NCBI GenBank assembly: GCA_964580995.1
Contig: CAZOMV010000115.1
Coordinates: 1-17,169 of the forward strand
Length of the DNA stretch: 17,169 nucleotides
From: JAKJEP01 sp964580995
GTDB taxonomy: Bacteria; Planctomycetota; Phycisphaerae; Sedimentisphaerales; SM23-30
Reading direction: 5' to 3'
Below the pieces are notes generated by a model. The model searched no databases and was not told where the DNA came from. It saw only the letters and a list, made by a program, of their open reading frames with translations. How positions within the stretch are numbered: the stretch's first letter is position 1; each line of letters begins with the position of its first letter. The position numbers and the translations under genes were made by a program. This document shows, one piece after another, positions 1 through 7,558 of this stretch.

Positions 1-350
1 TTTACGACCGCGCCGTTTCGCCGATATTCATAATCATAGCGTTGGACCTGACCCGCCAGCAGCGGATCGTGCCGCAGTTCGTCGTGATCGTTGAGATCCT
101 CGTAGCCTAATGCCAGGCCATACACCCGCTGCGAAACCAGCTCCGTCACCGTATGCTCGATTAGATCCGGGTTCCGATGATCGGTAAAGCAGGCGGCGAA
201 CTGCCGCAGCACTCCCGTCTGCCGTTCCACCTGCTGCAGCAATAACCCGCCGGCATCTGAGGTGATGGTTCCCCCGTCAAAACGGGCCACAATTTGCCGG
301 GAAATTTCTGCTGGAAATAAATACGTCTGTCCGTTACACTCTGTTTTCAT
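1..350 (-). CDS. IS1380-family transposase, N-terminal part (runs off window; chimeric end)
   Basis: The reading frame starts at the ATG complementary to 348-350 and stays open to the window edge, giving about 116 residues. The start has a strong GGAGG Shine-Dalgarno eight bases away. The translation contains the typical IS1380 N-terminal signatures FDGGTITSDAGGLLL, CFTDHRNPDLIEH and QRVYGLALGYEDLNDHDELR, ending in DPLLA. IS1380 enzymes are DDE transposases; only the region before the catalytic core is present here. After DPLLA (about base 53) the frame reads GQVQRYDYEYRRNGAVV. That is not what IS1380 proteins usually have at this point; it resembles the DYEYRRNG segment of IS630-family transposases. 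The reading is therefore IS1380 head joined to a foreign tail, by recombination or by misassembly. Family recognition for the head is secure; the tail rests on about 17 residues. Confidence 0.85.
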   Translation of the reverse strand, partial: MKTECNGQTYLFPAEISRQIVARFDGGTITSDAGGLLLQQVERQTGVLRQFAACFTDHRNPDLIEHTVTELVSQRVYGLALGYEDLNDHDELRHDPLLAGQVQRYDYEYRRNGAVV

Positions 351-466
351 TAGAAACCTCCTGGTTTTGGTTTTAACTTCCTTGTCATAAAATAGTTATA
401 CCAGAACAAAGAGGTTTTTCAACTATTATGGTGAGAAATGCGGGATAGAGCCGAAGATCCTAATTT
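351..466. other. Non-coding leader / probable outer end of the IS1380-type element
   Basis: This short stretch lies between the transposase start and the beta-galactosidase upstream region. It holds the transposase Shine-Dalgarno (complement of cctcc near 358-362) and AT-rich DNA. An IS terminal inverted repeat should lie somewhere here, perhaps near 425-447, but without the other end of the element no repeat partner can be identified. Confidence 0.3.
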
Positions 467-544
467 ATGGGTTTTTTTGGGAAGGAAAGCTGTCTGGGCT
501 TTGAATACGGTTCATGGCCGGGATCAAAAAAGCGGGAAAGGAAA

Positions 545-573
545 TTGAAGATGGGTAGGAATCCAGGTAGAAT
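545..573 (+). promoter_or_regulatory. Candidate sigma70 promoter for the beta-galactosidase gene
   Basis: A TTGAAG hexamer at 545-550 and a TAGAAT hexamer at 568-573 are separated by exactly 17 bases. The -10 matches consensus at five of six positions, the -35 at four of six. A transcript starting near 580 would leave a leader of about 49 bases before the ATG at 629, which supports that start over the upstream in-frame alternatives. Confidence 0.5.
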
Positions 574-628
574 AGTCGTTGGCAGACTGGCGTACAGGTT
601 GCAAATAGGTAGTGCGAAAGGTAAAACG

Positions 629-3600
629 ATGGAGAAAAGAAACAAGATGGGGTATTGGGTGATGATGTTAACGGCGGGCCTGATATTGTCTTCCCTTTGT
701 AAAGGAGTGGAATGGGAGGATGAACAGATCGTGGGGGTGAATAAGCTGGAGCCACATTGTACGCTCATCCCTTTTGACGAGTCAGAAGATGCCCGAACCC
801 AGGAGCGGTGGGAATCGTCTAATTATTTAACTCTGAATGGATTATGGAGCTTTTACTGGGTGAATCATCCCAAGGACCGGCCGATTTTGTTTTACCAGAA
901 GGATTATGATGTAAGTCAGTGGAACCAGATCAAGGTACCTGCCAACTGGCAGTTAGAGGGATATGGAACCCCTGTTTATACCAATATTACCTATCCATTT
1001 GCGAAGAATCCCCCCTTGGTGATGAGTGAACCACCCAGCCATTACACCAGCTTTAAGGATCGAAATCCCGTGGGTTCTTATCGGCGTAACTTTCAGGTTC
1101 CCTCCCAATGGCAAGACCGAGAGATATTCATCCATTTTGATGGGGTGGATTCGGCTTTTTATCTCTGGATCAATGGGCAACCGGTCGGCTATAGTGAGGA
1201 TAGCCGGACTCCGGCAGAGTTTCATATCAGTCCGTATTTACAGCCGGGTGAGAATATCCTGGCGGTGGAGGTGTATCGCTATAGTGACGGATCGTACCTG
1301 GAGGATCAGGATTTCTGGCGTTTGAGCGGGATCTATCGAGACGTCTATTTGTATTCCACCCCGAAATGGCATATCCGGGACTACTTTGCGGCGGCTTTAC
1401 CAGACCAGAATTTTCAAAACGGGACATTACGCATTCGTGGGGATCTGATTGGCTATGATGATGTCCCTGTAAGTGGAGTGAGTATTCTCGCACACCTTTT
1501 TGACCAGGATGGAAAGATCGTGTTATCGATGGAAACGATGTGCGGCCAGTTGGCACCAGCACCGCAAAAGAATGCCTTTGAGCTGGAAGGAACCCTGCCC
1601 CAGCCCCGGCTGTGGTCGGCGGAAATCCCGAACCTGTATAAACTGGTCCTGGATCTCAAGGTGAACGGGGAGACGAAAGAGGCAGTTTCGACCGATATCG
1701 GATTTCGAACGGTGGAAATACGAGATGGAAATCTGCTGGTGAACGGAAAATACATTTATGTCAAAGGGGTGAATCGGCATGAGCATGATCCGGACACCGG
1801 TCATTATGTCAGCCGGGAATCCATGATTCGAGATATCCGGCTGATGAAACAGAATAATATCAATACGGTTCGCACGTGCCATTACCCGGACAGCCCGCAG
1901 TGGTATGAGCTGTGTAACCGGTATGGACTGTATATCATCGACGAGGCCAATATTGAATCGCACGGGATGGGCTATGGGCCGGAATCGCTAGCCAAGGACA
2001 GCCGCTGGCTCAAAGCTCATCTGGACCGTACCCAGCGGATGGTCGAGCGGGACAAAAATCATCCGTGTGTGATTATCTGGTCGCTGGGCAACGAAGCGGG
2101 AGACGGTCCGAATTTTACGGCAACCTATAGCTGGATCAAAGAGCGGGATGGTTCTCGACCGGTTCAATACGAGCGGGCAGAACTGGGACCGAACACGGAT
2201 ATATACTGTCCGATGTATGCCCGGATTCCACAGATCGTCGAATATGCCCAGTCCAATCCGGCCCGGCCGCTGATTCTGTGTGAATATGCGCACGCAATGG
2301 GGAACAGCCTGGGCAACTTCAGCGATTACTGGCAGGCCATCGAAAGTTACAAGGCCCTGCAGGGCGGGTGTATCTGGGATTGGGTAGATCAGGGGATCCG
2401 TAAGCAAACTGCGGATGGGAAGGAATTCTGGGCGTATGGCGGGGATTTCGGAGATGCCCCGACGGACCGGAATTTCTGCTGCAACGGGCTGGTCCAGCCG
2501 GATCGCAAGCCCAATCCGCATCTCTACGAAGCCCAGAAAGTCTATCAAAATATCCGGGTGCGGCCCATTGACCCGCAGCGCGGCAGGTTCGAAGTATCAA
2601 ATCGATATAATTTCCTGGATCTGGCTTTTGTGAAGCTTGGCTGGGAAGTCATCGAAGAGGGGCTTACTATGGAAAAAGGGGAGATGGAGATACAGGCGGG
2701 TCCGGAATCCGCTGCAGAAATCGTCGTGCCGTACCACCAGGGCAAGTTTTCACCCGATCGGGAATATTTTATCAATTTCTTTTTTATACTTCGGGAAGAC
2801 ACTTTCTGGGCGGAACGAGGGCACATCCTGGCCTGGGAACAAATCCCGCTGCAGACCATCCGACCGGATTTAACCTTGCCGGCTGATTTCCGGCTGACCG
2901 TTACGGAACAGGAGGGCAGGATTCAGATTGAGGGGGAACGCTTCTATGCGACAGTAAGTAAGGTTTCCGGAGCGATCTCTTCCTGTCGATGGGAGGGGAT
3001 GGAACTGCTGGCCGGGGAGATGGTTCCGAACTTCTGGCGAGTTCCTACCGACAATGATCACGGCAATAAAATGGAAGAACGGCTGGCGGTCTGGAAAACT
3101 GCCGGGCCGGACCGCAAATTGCTTTCCCTGGTAACGGAAGAGACCGCCGACGGGACCATCGTTATTACCGCAAAATTCCGGATTGTTTCAGAACAGGGGA
3201 TTCTGATCTGCCGCTATGCTTTTGGCGGGAATGGCACCATCGATGTAAGTTACGATTTAGCGCCCGATCCGACTCTGCCGGAAATTCCGCGGGTGGGTAT
3301 GCAATTGCAGATCCCAGGCCAGTTCCGCATCATGGAATGGTATGGAATGGGTCCGCATGAAACCTATGCGGACCGTAAAGCATCTGGCAGGATCGGCCTT
3401 TACCGGGAAAACATGTATCAGCCGGAGCATCAATATGTACGTCCGCAGGAATACGGCAATAAATCGGAGGTACGATGGATGAAACTGGTCAATGAGAGCG
3501 GGCAGGGATGGCTATTTGTGGGGGCGGATCCGTTAAATGTCAGTGCCTGGCCCTGGACGATGGCGGATATCGAGAAGGCGGCCCACCCCTGCGACCTGCC

Positions 3601-3754
3601 GATCCGTGAATTTGTCACCGTCAATATCGACCATAAGCAAATGGGACTGGGCAGCGATGACAGTTGGGGCGCCAGACCGCACCCCGAATATCTCCTGCCA
3701 TCTTCTCAGGAATATCATTATCGTTTCCAGATTCGCCCGTTCATTCCCCAATAA
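629..3754 (+). CDS. Exported GH2 beta-galactosidase (LacZ-type)
   Basis: A 1041-residue glycoside hydrolase family 2 protein, close to the usual LacZ length, hydrolysing terminal beta-galactosides. In order it shows a jelly-roll sugar-binding domain (about residues 55-220, including VPANWQLEGYGTPVYTN), an immunoglobulin-like domain, the TIM barrel (about 370-660), another beta domain and the C-terminal beta-galactosidase small-chain domain (NFWRVPTDNDHGN, about 790 onward). The acid/base Glu489 lies in WSLGNEAG and the nucleophile Glu552 in LCEYAHAMGNSLG. NRHEHDPDTGH and DEANIESHGM are also present. I chose ATG 629 because it has AAAGG seven bases upstream and gives a signal peptide (GYWVMMLTAGLILSSL), predicting export. 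The frame stays open upstream to 467, but that start would bury the signal. The next gene is convergent; no clear terminator separates them. Confidence 0.95.
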   Translation: MEKRNKMGYWVMMLTAGLILSSLCKGVEWEDEQIVGVNKLEPHCTLIPFDESEDARTQERWESSNYLTLNGLWSFYWVNHPKDRPILFYQKDYDVSQWNQIKVPANWQLEGYGTPVYTNITYPFAKNPPLVMSEPPSHYTSFKDRNPVGSYRRNFQVPSQWQDREIFIHFDGVDSAFYLWINGQPVGYSEDSRTPAEFHISPYLQPGENILAVEVYRYSDGSYLEDQDFWRLSGIYRDVYLYSTPKWHIRDYFAAALPDQNFQNGTLRIRGDLIGYDDVPVSGVSILAHLFDQDGKIVLSMETMCGQLAPAPQKNAFELEGTLPQPRLWSAEIPNLYKLVLDLKVNGETKEAVSTDIGFRTVEIRDGNLLVNGKYIYVKGVNRHEHDPDTGHYVSRESMIRDIRLMKQNNINTVRTCHYPDSPQWYELCNRYGLYIIDEANIESHGMGYGPESLAKDSRWLKAHLDRTQRMVERDKNHPCVIIWSLGNEAGDGPNFTATYSWIKERDGSRPVQYERAELGPNTDIYCPMYARIPQIVEYAQSNPARPLILCEYAHAMGNSLGNFSDYWQAIESYKALQGGCIWDWVDQGIRKQTADGKEFWAYGGDFGDAPTDRNFCCNGLVQPDRKPNPHLYEAQKVYQNIRVRPIDPQRGRFEVSNRYNFLDLAFVKLGWEVIEEGLTMEKGEMEIQAGPESAAEIVVPYHQGKFSPDREYFINFFFILREDTFWAERGHILAWEQIPLQTIRPDLTLPADFRLTVTEQEGRIQIEGERFYATVSKVSGAISSCRWEGMELLAGEMVPNFWRVPTDNDHGNKMEERLAVWKTAGPDRKLLSLVTEETADGTIVITAKFRIVSEQGILICRYAFGGNGTIDVSYDLAPDPTLPEIPRVGMQLQIPGQFRIMEWYGMGPHETYADRKASGRIGLYRENMYQPEHQYVRPQEYGNKSEVRWMKLVNESGQGWLFVGADPLNVSAWPWTMADIEKAAHPCDLPIREFVTVNIDHKQMGLGSDDSWGARPHPEYLLPSSQEYHYRFQIRPFIPQ

Positions 3755-3890
3755 ATATCCTTATATGAAATACCAATCGCACAAATCCCTATATCCACCT
3801 TCGGTTTTCTCTTGCACTTTCCAATTGTCCCGGTTGCACGGAGTCAGAAGCCGACCATTATTTATGACTGAGTATAAACCGCCAGCCGAT

Positions 3891-4901
3891 TCAAAGCCCG
3901 TTACTGAGACAATGGTTTAAGTCGAGGATTGCGCCATTTTCCAGGCGGAGCCAGGTTTGGAAATCTCGCATACCTTCGCGGAGCAGGATTATACGCGCAC
4001 CGCGAGCGAACTCTTCCCGTCCATAGGAATTGAAACCGGTGGCCCGGCCATAACAGAGGCGAATCCCGTGCAGAGTTCCTTCATAATCATTGACATGGTC
4101 GTGGCCGACAAAAGTGCCCATTACATCCCCGCCTTGCAAAAGGGCCGTAAAGAAACCGGAATTAAGCGCCGGGCAACAGACCTCCTCGTACTTATTGCCA
4201 ATACATACATTGGCATTCCATATGTCATTATACTCCGGTAAAGGAATATGAAAAAAGCAAAGAGCCGGGCAAGCAGAACCGCCATTTTTCACCCGCAGAT
4301 ATTCCGCGGTATCAAGATACCACTCTATCTGATCCGGAGCGATCCAGGCATACCCTTCCATCCCCTCCGGTGCACTACCGTTGGAATCGATGAAATAAAG
4401 GATCGCCCGCGTCCGATTCCCCCCGGAGGCATAAATGGGAAGGTAATAATTACTGACCCCGGTGATATTTTTCGGACCGCATTGGGAAAGGCAATAGGGC
4501 AGAGATCGCTGAAAGATTATTAGGTCCGCCCGGCTGGCGGATCCTTCGTCATCGTGGTTCCCAAAGGTCATGGCCCACGGAATTTCCCGTTTGATCATGG
4601 GAGTAACACAGCGGGCCAAAGATTCCAGAGAATCTTCGCAATCTTTCCCCGCCAGGACATCCCCCGTAAGAACGACCAAATCCGGCCTTTCCAGATCTAG
4701 GATACTGCCCATCAAGGCAGATGTTTGCAGATCATTAGGATCCCCATTCTTCCAATGGGTATCGGTAAATTGTACAATTTTAAAAGAACCATCTCCGCAA
4801 AATCTCAGTGGTTTATGGGAGATTTTTTTATTCGATGGGAGTTGGTGGCAGCTTACGCTTACCATACAGAAGGATAGCGCAATCAGGTATTCGAGTTTCA
4901 T
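3891..4901 (-). CDS. Calcineurin-like metallophosphoesterase, exported or lipid-anchored
   Basis: A 336-residue metallophosphoesterase with all five signature motifs: FTDTH (Asp47, His49), TGD (Asp81), GNHDDEG (Asn115, His116), FFHIPLPE (His218) and GHDH (His267, His269). Together these form a two-metal site for phosphate ester hydrolysis. The overall shape (motif order, the long insertion between GNHD and the third His, and the GHDH ending) resembles the purple-acid-phosphatase-related group that includes plant PAP29 and yeast Dcr2. The substrate is not predictable. The N-terminus is a hydrophobic leader ending SVSCHQ; this could be a weak lipobox with Cys18, or an ordinary signal peptide. 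It is convergent with the beta-galactosidase and divergent from the 5185 gene. The Shine-Dalgarno is poor. Confidence 0.9.
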   Translation of the reverse strand: MKLEYLIALSFCMVSVSCHQLPSNKKISHKPLRFCGDGSFKIVQFTDTHWKNGDPNDLQTSALMGSILDLERPDLVVLTGDVLAGKDCEDSLESLARCVTPMIKREIPWAMTFGNHDDEGSASRADLIIFQRSLPYCLSQCGPKNITGVSNYYLPIYASGGNRTRAILYFIDSNGSAPEGMEGYAWIAPDQIEWYLDTAEYLRVKNGGSACPALCFFHIPLPEYNDIWNANVCIGNKYEEVCCPALNSGFFTALLQGGDVMGTFVGHDHVNDYEGTLHGIRLCYGRATGFNSYGREEFARGARIILLREGMRDFQTWLRLENGAILDLNHCLSNGL

Positions 4902-4966
4902 AACTTTTATCTCAGGCCTTTTTGGTTTTCAACAAAGATCACAATTTTTAACCTGGGATTTCCCCT

Positions 4967-4993
4967 ATAATAGGGTTTATCCTTGCCCAACAA
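4967..4993 (-). promoter_or_regulatory. Candidate promoter for the metallophosphoesterase, inside a dyad
   Basis: On the minus strand, TTGTTG (complement 4988-4993) and TATTAT (complement 4967-4972) are 15 bases apart, which is shorter than ideal. The -10 is embedded in the 13-base perfect dyad CCCTAT-A-ATAGGG at 4963-4975, a layout that would suit an operator. TATAAT is also present on the plus strand here, but without a good -35. Confidence 0.35.
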
Positions 4994-5059
4994 TGCCGCT
5001 GGGTTTCCTTACTAAAAGGATAGCAAATCTGTCACTCAATATCAATTTCATTCTTTCAC

Positions 5060-5124
5060 CTACCCTTCGGCATCCACGAGATATTGCATCCCACGATATT
5101 CGGTTATAGGTATTTTTACCTGAC
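5060..5124 (-). pseudogene. Decayed fragment of the small CPxC protein gene found at 10310-10579
   Basis: Read on the minus strand this stretch encodes VKIPITEYRGMQYLVDAEG and then stops. The intact gene at 10310-10579 encodes LLPITEYHGIQYLVDIENRQF. At DNA level 5071-5110 matches 10510-10549 at 33 of 40 positions with no gaps. After the stop, the reading frame is broken and no further similarity can be followed; no start codon or ribosome site precedes it. A remnant of a duplicated or mobile small gene is the simplest reading. Confidence 0.55.
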
Positions 5125-5148
5125 AAATATGGAATCTCCGGTTATACT
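5120..5148 (+). promoter_or_regulatory. Sigma70-type promoter of the glycan operon (5185-9814)
   Basis: CTGACA at 5120-5125 and TATACT at 5143-5148 each match consensus at five of six positions, with an optimal 17-base spacer. Transcription would start near 5155, about 30 bases before the first gene. Confidence 0.65.
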
Positions 5149-5184
5149 TAAGGTAAAGAAAATGAGCTTTGTTATAGGAAGGAA

Positions 5185-7518
5185 ATGAGAATGAAAAAGA
5201 TAGTGGTGTTAGCGGTTCTGATGGCATTCCCTGGCGGCATTGCTTCGGCAGGCGACGGTTCTGCCGATGAAACGGTCCTGCCGCAAGGTGAGGTACGGGC
5301 ATCGATTGTGAGCAGTCATTTTCCTGACCGAGTACACGAGTTCGTATGGCGAAACTGGAATGCCGTCGAGCCGGCAAAGCTAGCCCAGATCCTGAATGCT
5401 TCGGTCGAGCAAATCACGGCACTGGCTGAGTCCATGGGGCTGACCCCTGTCCCTGCCGTTCCGCCCGCGCAAAGACAGCGGGGTTACATTACCCTCATCC
5501 GCCGCAATTGGCATCTCTTGCCGTACGAACAACTGCTAGAGCTGCTGGAGATGACCCCGGAACAACTGGCCTTCACGCTGCGCGAGGAAGACTTTCTATG
5601 GATCAAACTGGGCCAGTTAAAGCCTGTGTGTCAGCTACTGCGTTATAATCCACCAGATGAAACGGCGCAGCGACGCGCAGCCGAAATTCGTCACGTAGTC
5701 GAAACGGATTTCGGTGAGGAGATCCGTCAGCCAGCCGAACCGCGTTTCGACTTTGTTCGACAACTCAGCAATCCGTTGCCTTCCTTTTCCCTGACAAAGC
5801 GGGAGGATGATCCACCCGTTTCTCTACGGTTTGTCCATTCCTATGTTGCGGTGTATGGTGATCCGCTGCTGAATCCGCAACTGGAACCCTACCCCAACGG
5901 CTTGCTCCAGCGGCTTTCCGCCGTAGGTATCAACGGTGTCTGGCTGCATGCCGTTCTGAGAGACATGGCGCCGGGCGATACGACATTCCCCGAGTTTGGA
6001 GCCAACCACCAGCAGCGTTTAGCCAATCTTCAGGCTTTGGTAGAGCAGGCCAAGAAATATGGTATCGGCATCTATCTCTATATGAATGAGCCGCGGGCAA
6101 TGCCCGCTTCCTTCTTCAAGAACCGCCCCGAGATGGGAGGAGTCCAGGAAGCCGGCTATACAGCTCTGTGCACTTCGCATCCGGCGGTGCGCAAATGGAT
6201 GGGGGACGCACTGGCGTATGTGTTTGGCCAAGTGCCCGACTTGGGGGGCGTTTACATGATTACGGCGTCGGAAAATCTGACCAACTGTGCTTCTCATGGC
6301 GGCTGGCACGCCTGTCCGCACTGCCAGACCAGAAGCGATACGGACATCCTTGCCGAGGTCGTAGCTGTGATCGAAGAGGGCGTTCACCGCGGCAATCCTA
6401 ACGCCAATGTTCTTGTGTCGGATTGGGGCTGGAGGGGGCACGGCGATGCTCAGGATATAATCGCTCGCTTGCCGAAGGCCATTTGGCTGATGTCCGTTAG
6501 TGAATGGGCGAAGTCGATCGAACGGGGCGGGATAGAAACCAGGGTTGGCGAATACTCGATATCGGCGGTCGGACCGGGTCCACGAGCCCTCCAGCATTGG
6601 ACGGTCGCCACGCAAGCCGGGCTGAAGACGGCTGCCGAAATCCAATTCAATAACACGTGCGAAATTGCCAGCCTGCCTTATCTGCCCGTAATGGACCTTG
6701 TGGCGGAGCATGTTCACAACCTGGCGTCGGTCCAGCTCAACGGCATGCTGATCGGCTGGACCATGGGCGGGTATCCTTCGCCCAATTTCCAGCTCGCCCA
6801 ACTCCTGAACCGCAAACCTACTCCAAACGTCGATACGGTGTTGGATAGACTGGCACAAGAGCGGTTTGGTTCCGAGGGAGCCCCTCATGCCCGTAAGGCA
6901 TGGACCTTCATGAGCGATGCCTTTCGTCAGTATCCGTTTCATATCAGCGTGGTGTACTGTTCTCCGGTCCAAATCGGTCCGGCGAATGCGCTTTATCCTA
7001 CCAAGACGGACTACCATGCAACCATGTGGGGGATTCCCTATGACGATCTGGACGGCTGGCGCGGCCCGTACCCGCCGGAAGTGTTCGCAGCCCAGTTCGA
7101 GAAAATAGTCGAGGGCTGGCTGCCCGGGATTGCCGAGTTGCAGGTGGCGGTGGAAAAGACTCCGCCGGACCGGCGCCCCGAGGCGCAAGCGGACTTACGA
7201 TTCGCCCGGGCGGCGGCTATTCATTTTCAATCGGTTGCCAACCAGGCACGTTATATCCTGGCCCGTGATGCTCTCATCAAACCATTGAGCACGCTGTCGT
7301 CCGAACATCGTCATCGCTTGCGGGTGGAAATCAAACGATGCCTAGAATCCGAAATCGTCTTAGCCCGCCAGCTCTTTACGCTTACGCGCGAGGATTCGCG
7401 CATCGGCTTTGAACCCTCGTGTCAGTACTTCTACTTGCCGCTGGACCTGGTGGAAAAAGTGATCAATTGCCGCTGGTTGTTGGATCACTTTGAAGACTCA
7501 ATCGCCGATGTTCTTTGA
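5185..7518 (+). CDS. Secreted TIM-barrel-like protein of unassigned family, glycan operon
   Basis: A 777-residue protein with a clear signal peptide (MKKIVVLAVLMAFPGGIASA, cleavage probably after residue 22). AGGAAGGA precedes two possible starts, 5185 and 5191. Residues 53-86 and 104-143 form a diverged tandem repeat built on RNW..., ...L..LL..., ...EQ..., possibly two small helical modules. From about 215 to 560 there are features of a (beta/alpha)8 barrel: GINGVWLHAVLRDM, KKYGIGIYLYMNEP, DLGGVYMITASENLTNC, NVLVSDWGW, LIGWTMGGYPSPNF. The last 200 residues look helical. The barrel recalls GH20-like or alpha-glucuronidase-like hydrolases, with Glu or Asp in ASEN and SDWGW as possible catalytic residues, but I cannot place it in a named family. 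It lies 40 bases upstream of the double sialidase gene and shares its promoter, so a role in degrading sialylated or amino-sugar glycans is an inference from context. Confidence 0.8.
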   Translation: MRMKKIVVLAVLMAFPGGIASAGDGSADETVLPQGEVRASIVSSHFPDRVHEFVWRNWNAVEPAKLAQILNASVEQITALAESMGLTPVPAVPPAQRQRGYITLIRRNWHLLPYEQLLELLEMTPEQLAFTLREEDFLWIKLGQLKPVCQLLRYNPPDETAQRRAAEIRHVVETDFGEEIRQPAEPRFDFVRQLSNPLPSFSLTKREDDPPVSLRFVHSYVAVYGDPLLNPQLEPYPNGLLQRLSAVGINGVWLHAVLRDMAPGDTTFPEFGANHQQRLANLQALVEQAKKYGIGIYLYMNEPRAMPASFFKNRPEMGGVQEAGYTALCTSHPAVRKWMGDALAYVFGQVPDLGGVYMITASENLTNCASHGGWHACPHCQTRSDTDILAEVVAVIEEGVHRGNPNANVLVSDWGWRGHGDAQDIIARLPKAIWLMSVSEWAKSIERGGIETRVGEYSISAVGPGPRALQHWTVATQAGLKTAAEIQFNNTCEIASLPYLPVMDLVAEHVHNLASVQLNGMLIGWTMGGYPSPNFQLAQLLNRKPTPNVDTVLDRLAQERFGSEGAPHARKAWTFMSDAFRQYPFHISVVYCSPVQIGPANALYPTKTDYHATMWGIPYDDLDGWRGPYPPEVFAAQFEKIVEGWLPGIAELQVAVEKTPPDRRPEAQADLRFARAAAIHFQSVANQARYILARDALIKPLSTLSSEHRHRLRVEIKRCLESEIVLARQLFTLTREDSRIGFEPSCQYFYLPLDLVEKVINCRWLLDHFEDSIADVL

Positions 7519-7558
7519 ATATACTCAATCAAGAAGAATAATTTTGGAGGCAAAACAA

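Noticed and set aside
467..628. Upstream in-frame extension of the beta-galactosidase.
   Set aside because: It has no good ribosome site, overlaps a candidate promoter and would bury the signal peptide; ATG 629 is better supported.
6019..7188. Open frame of 389 codons on the minus strand.
   Set aside because: It lies entirely opposite the secreted barrel gene, has no motif or ribosome site, and its content follows the codon pattern of the plus-strand gene.
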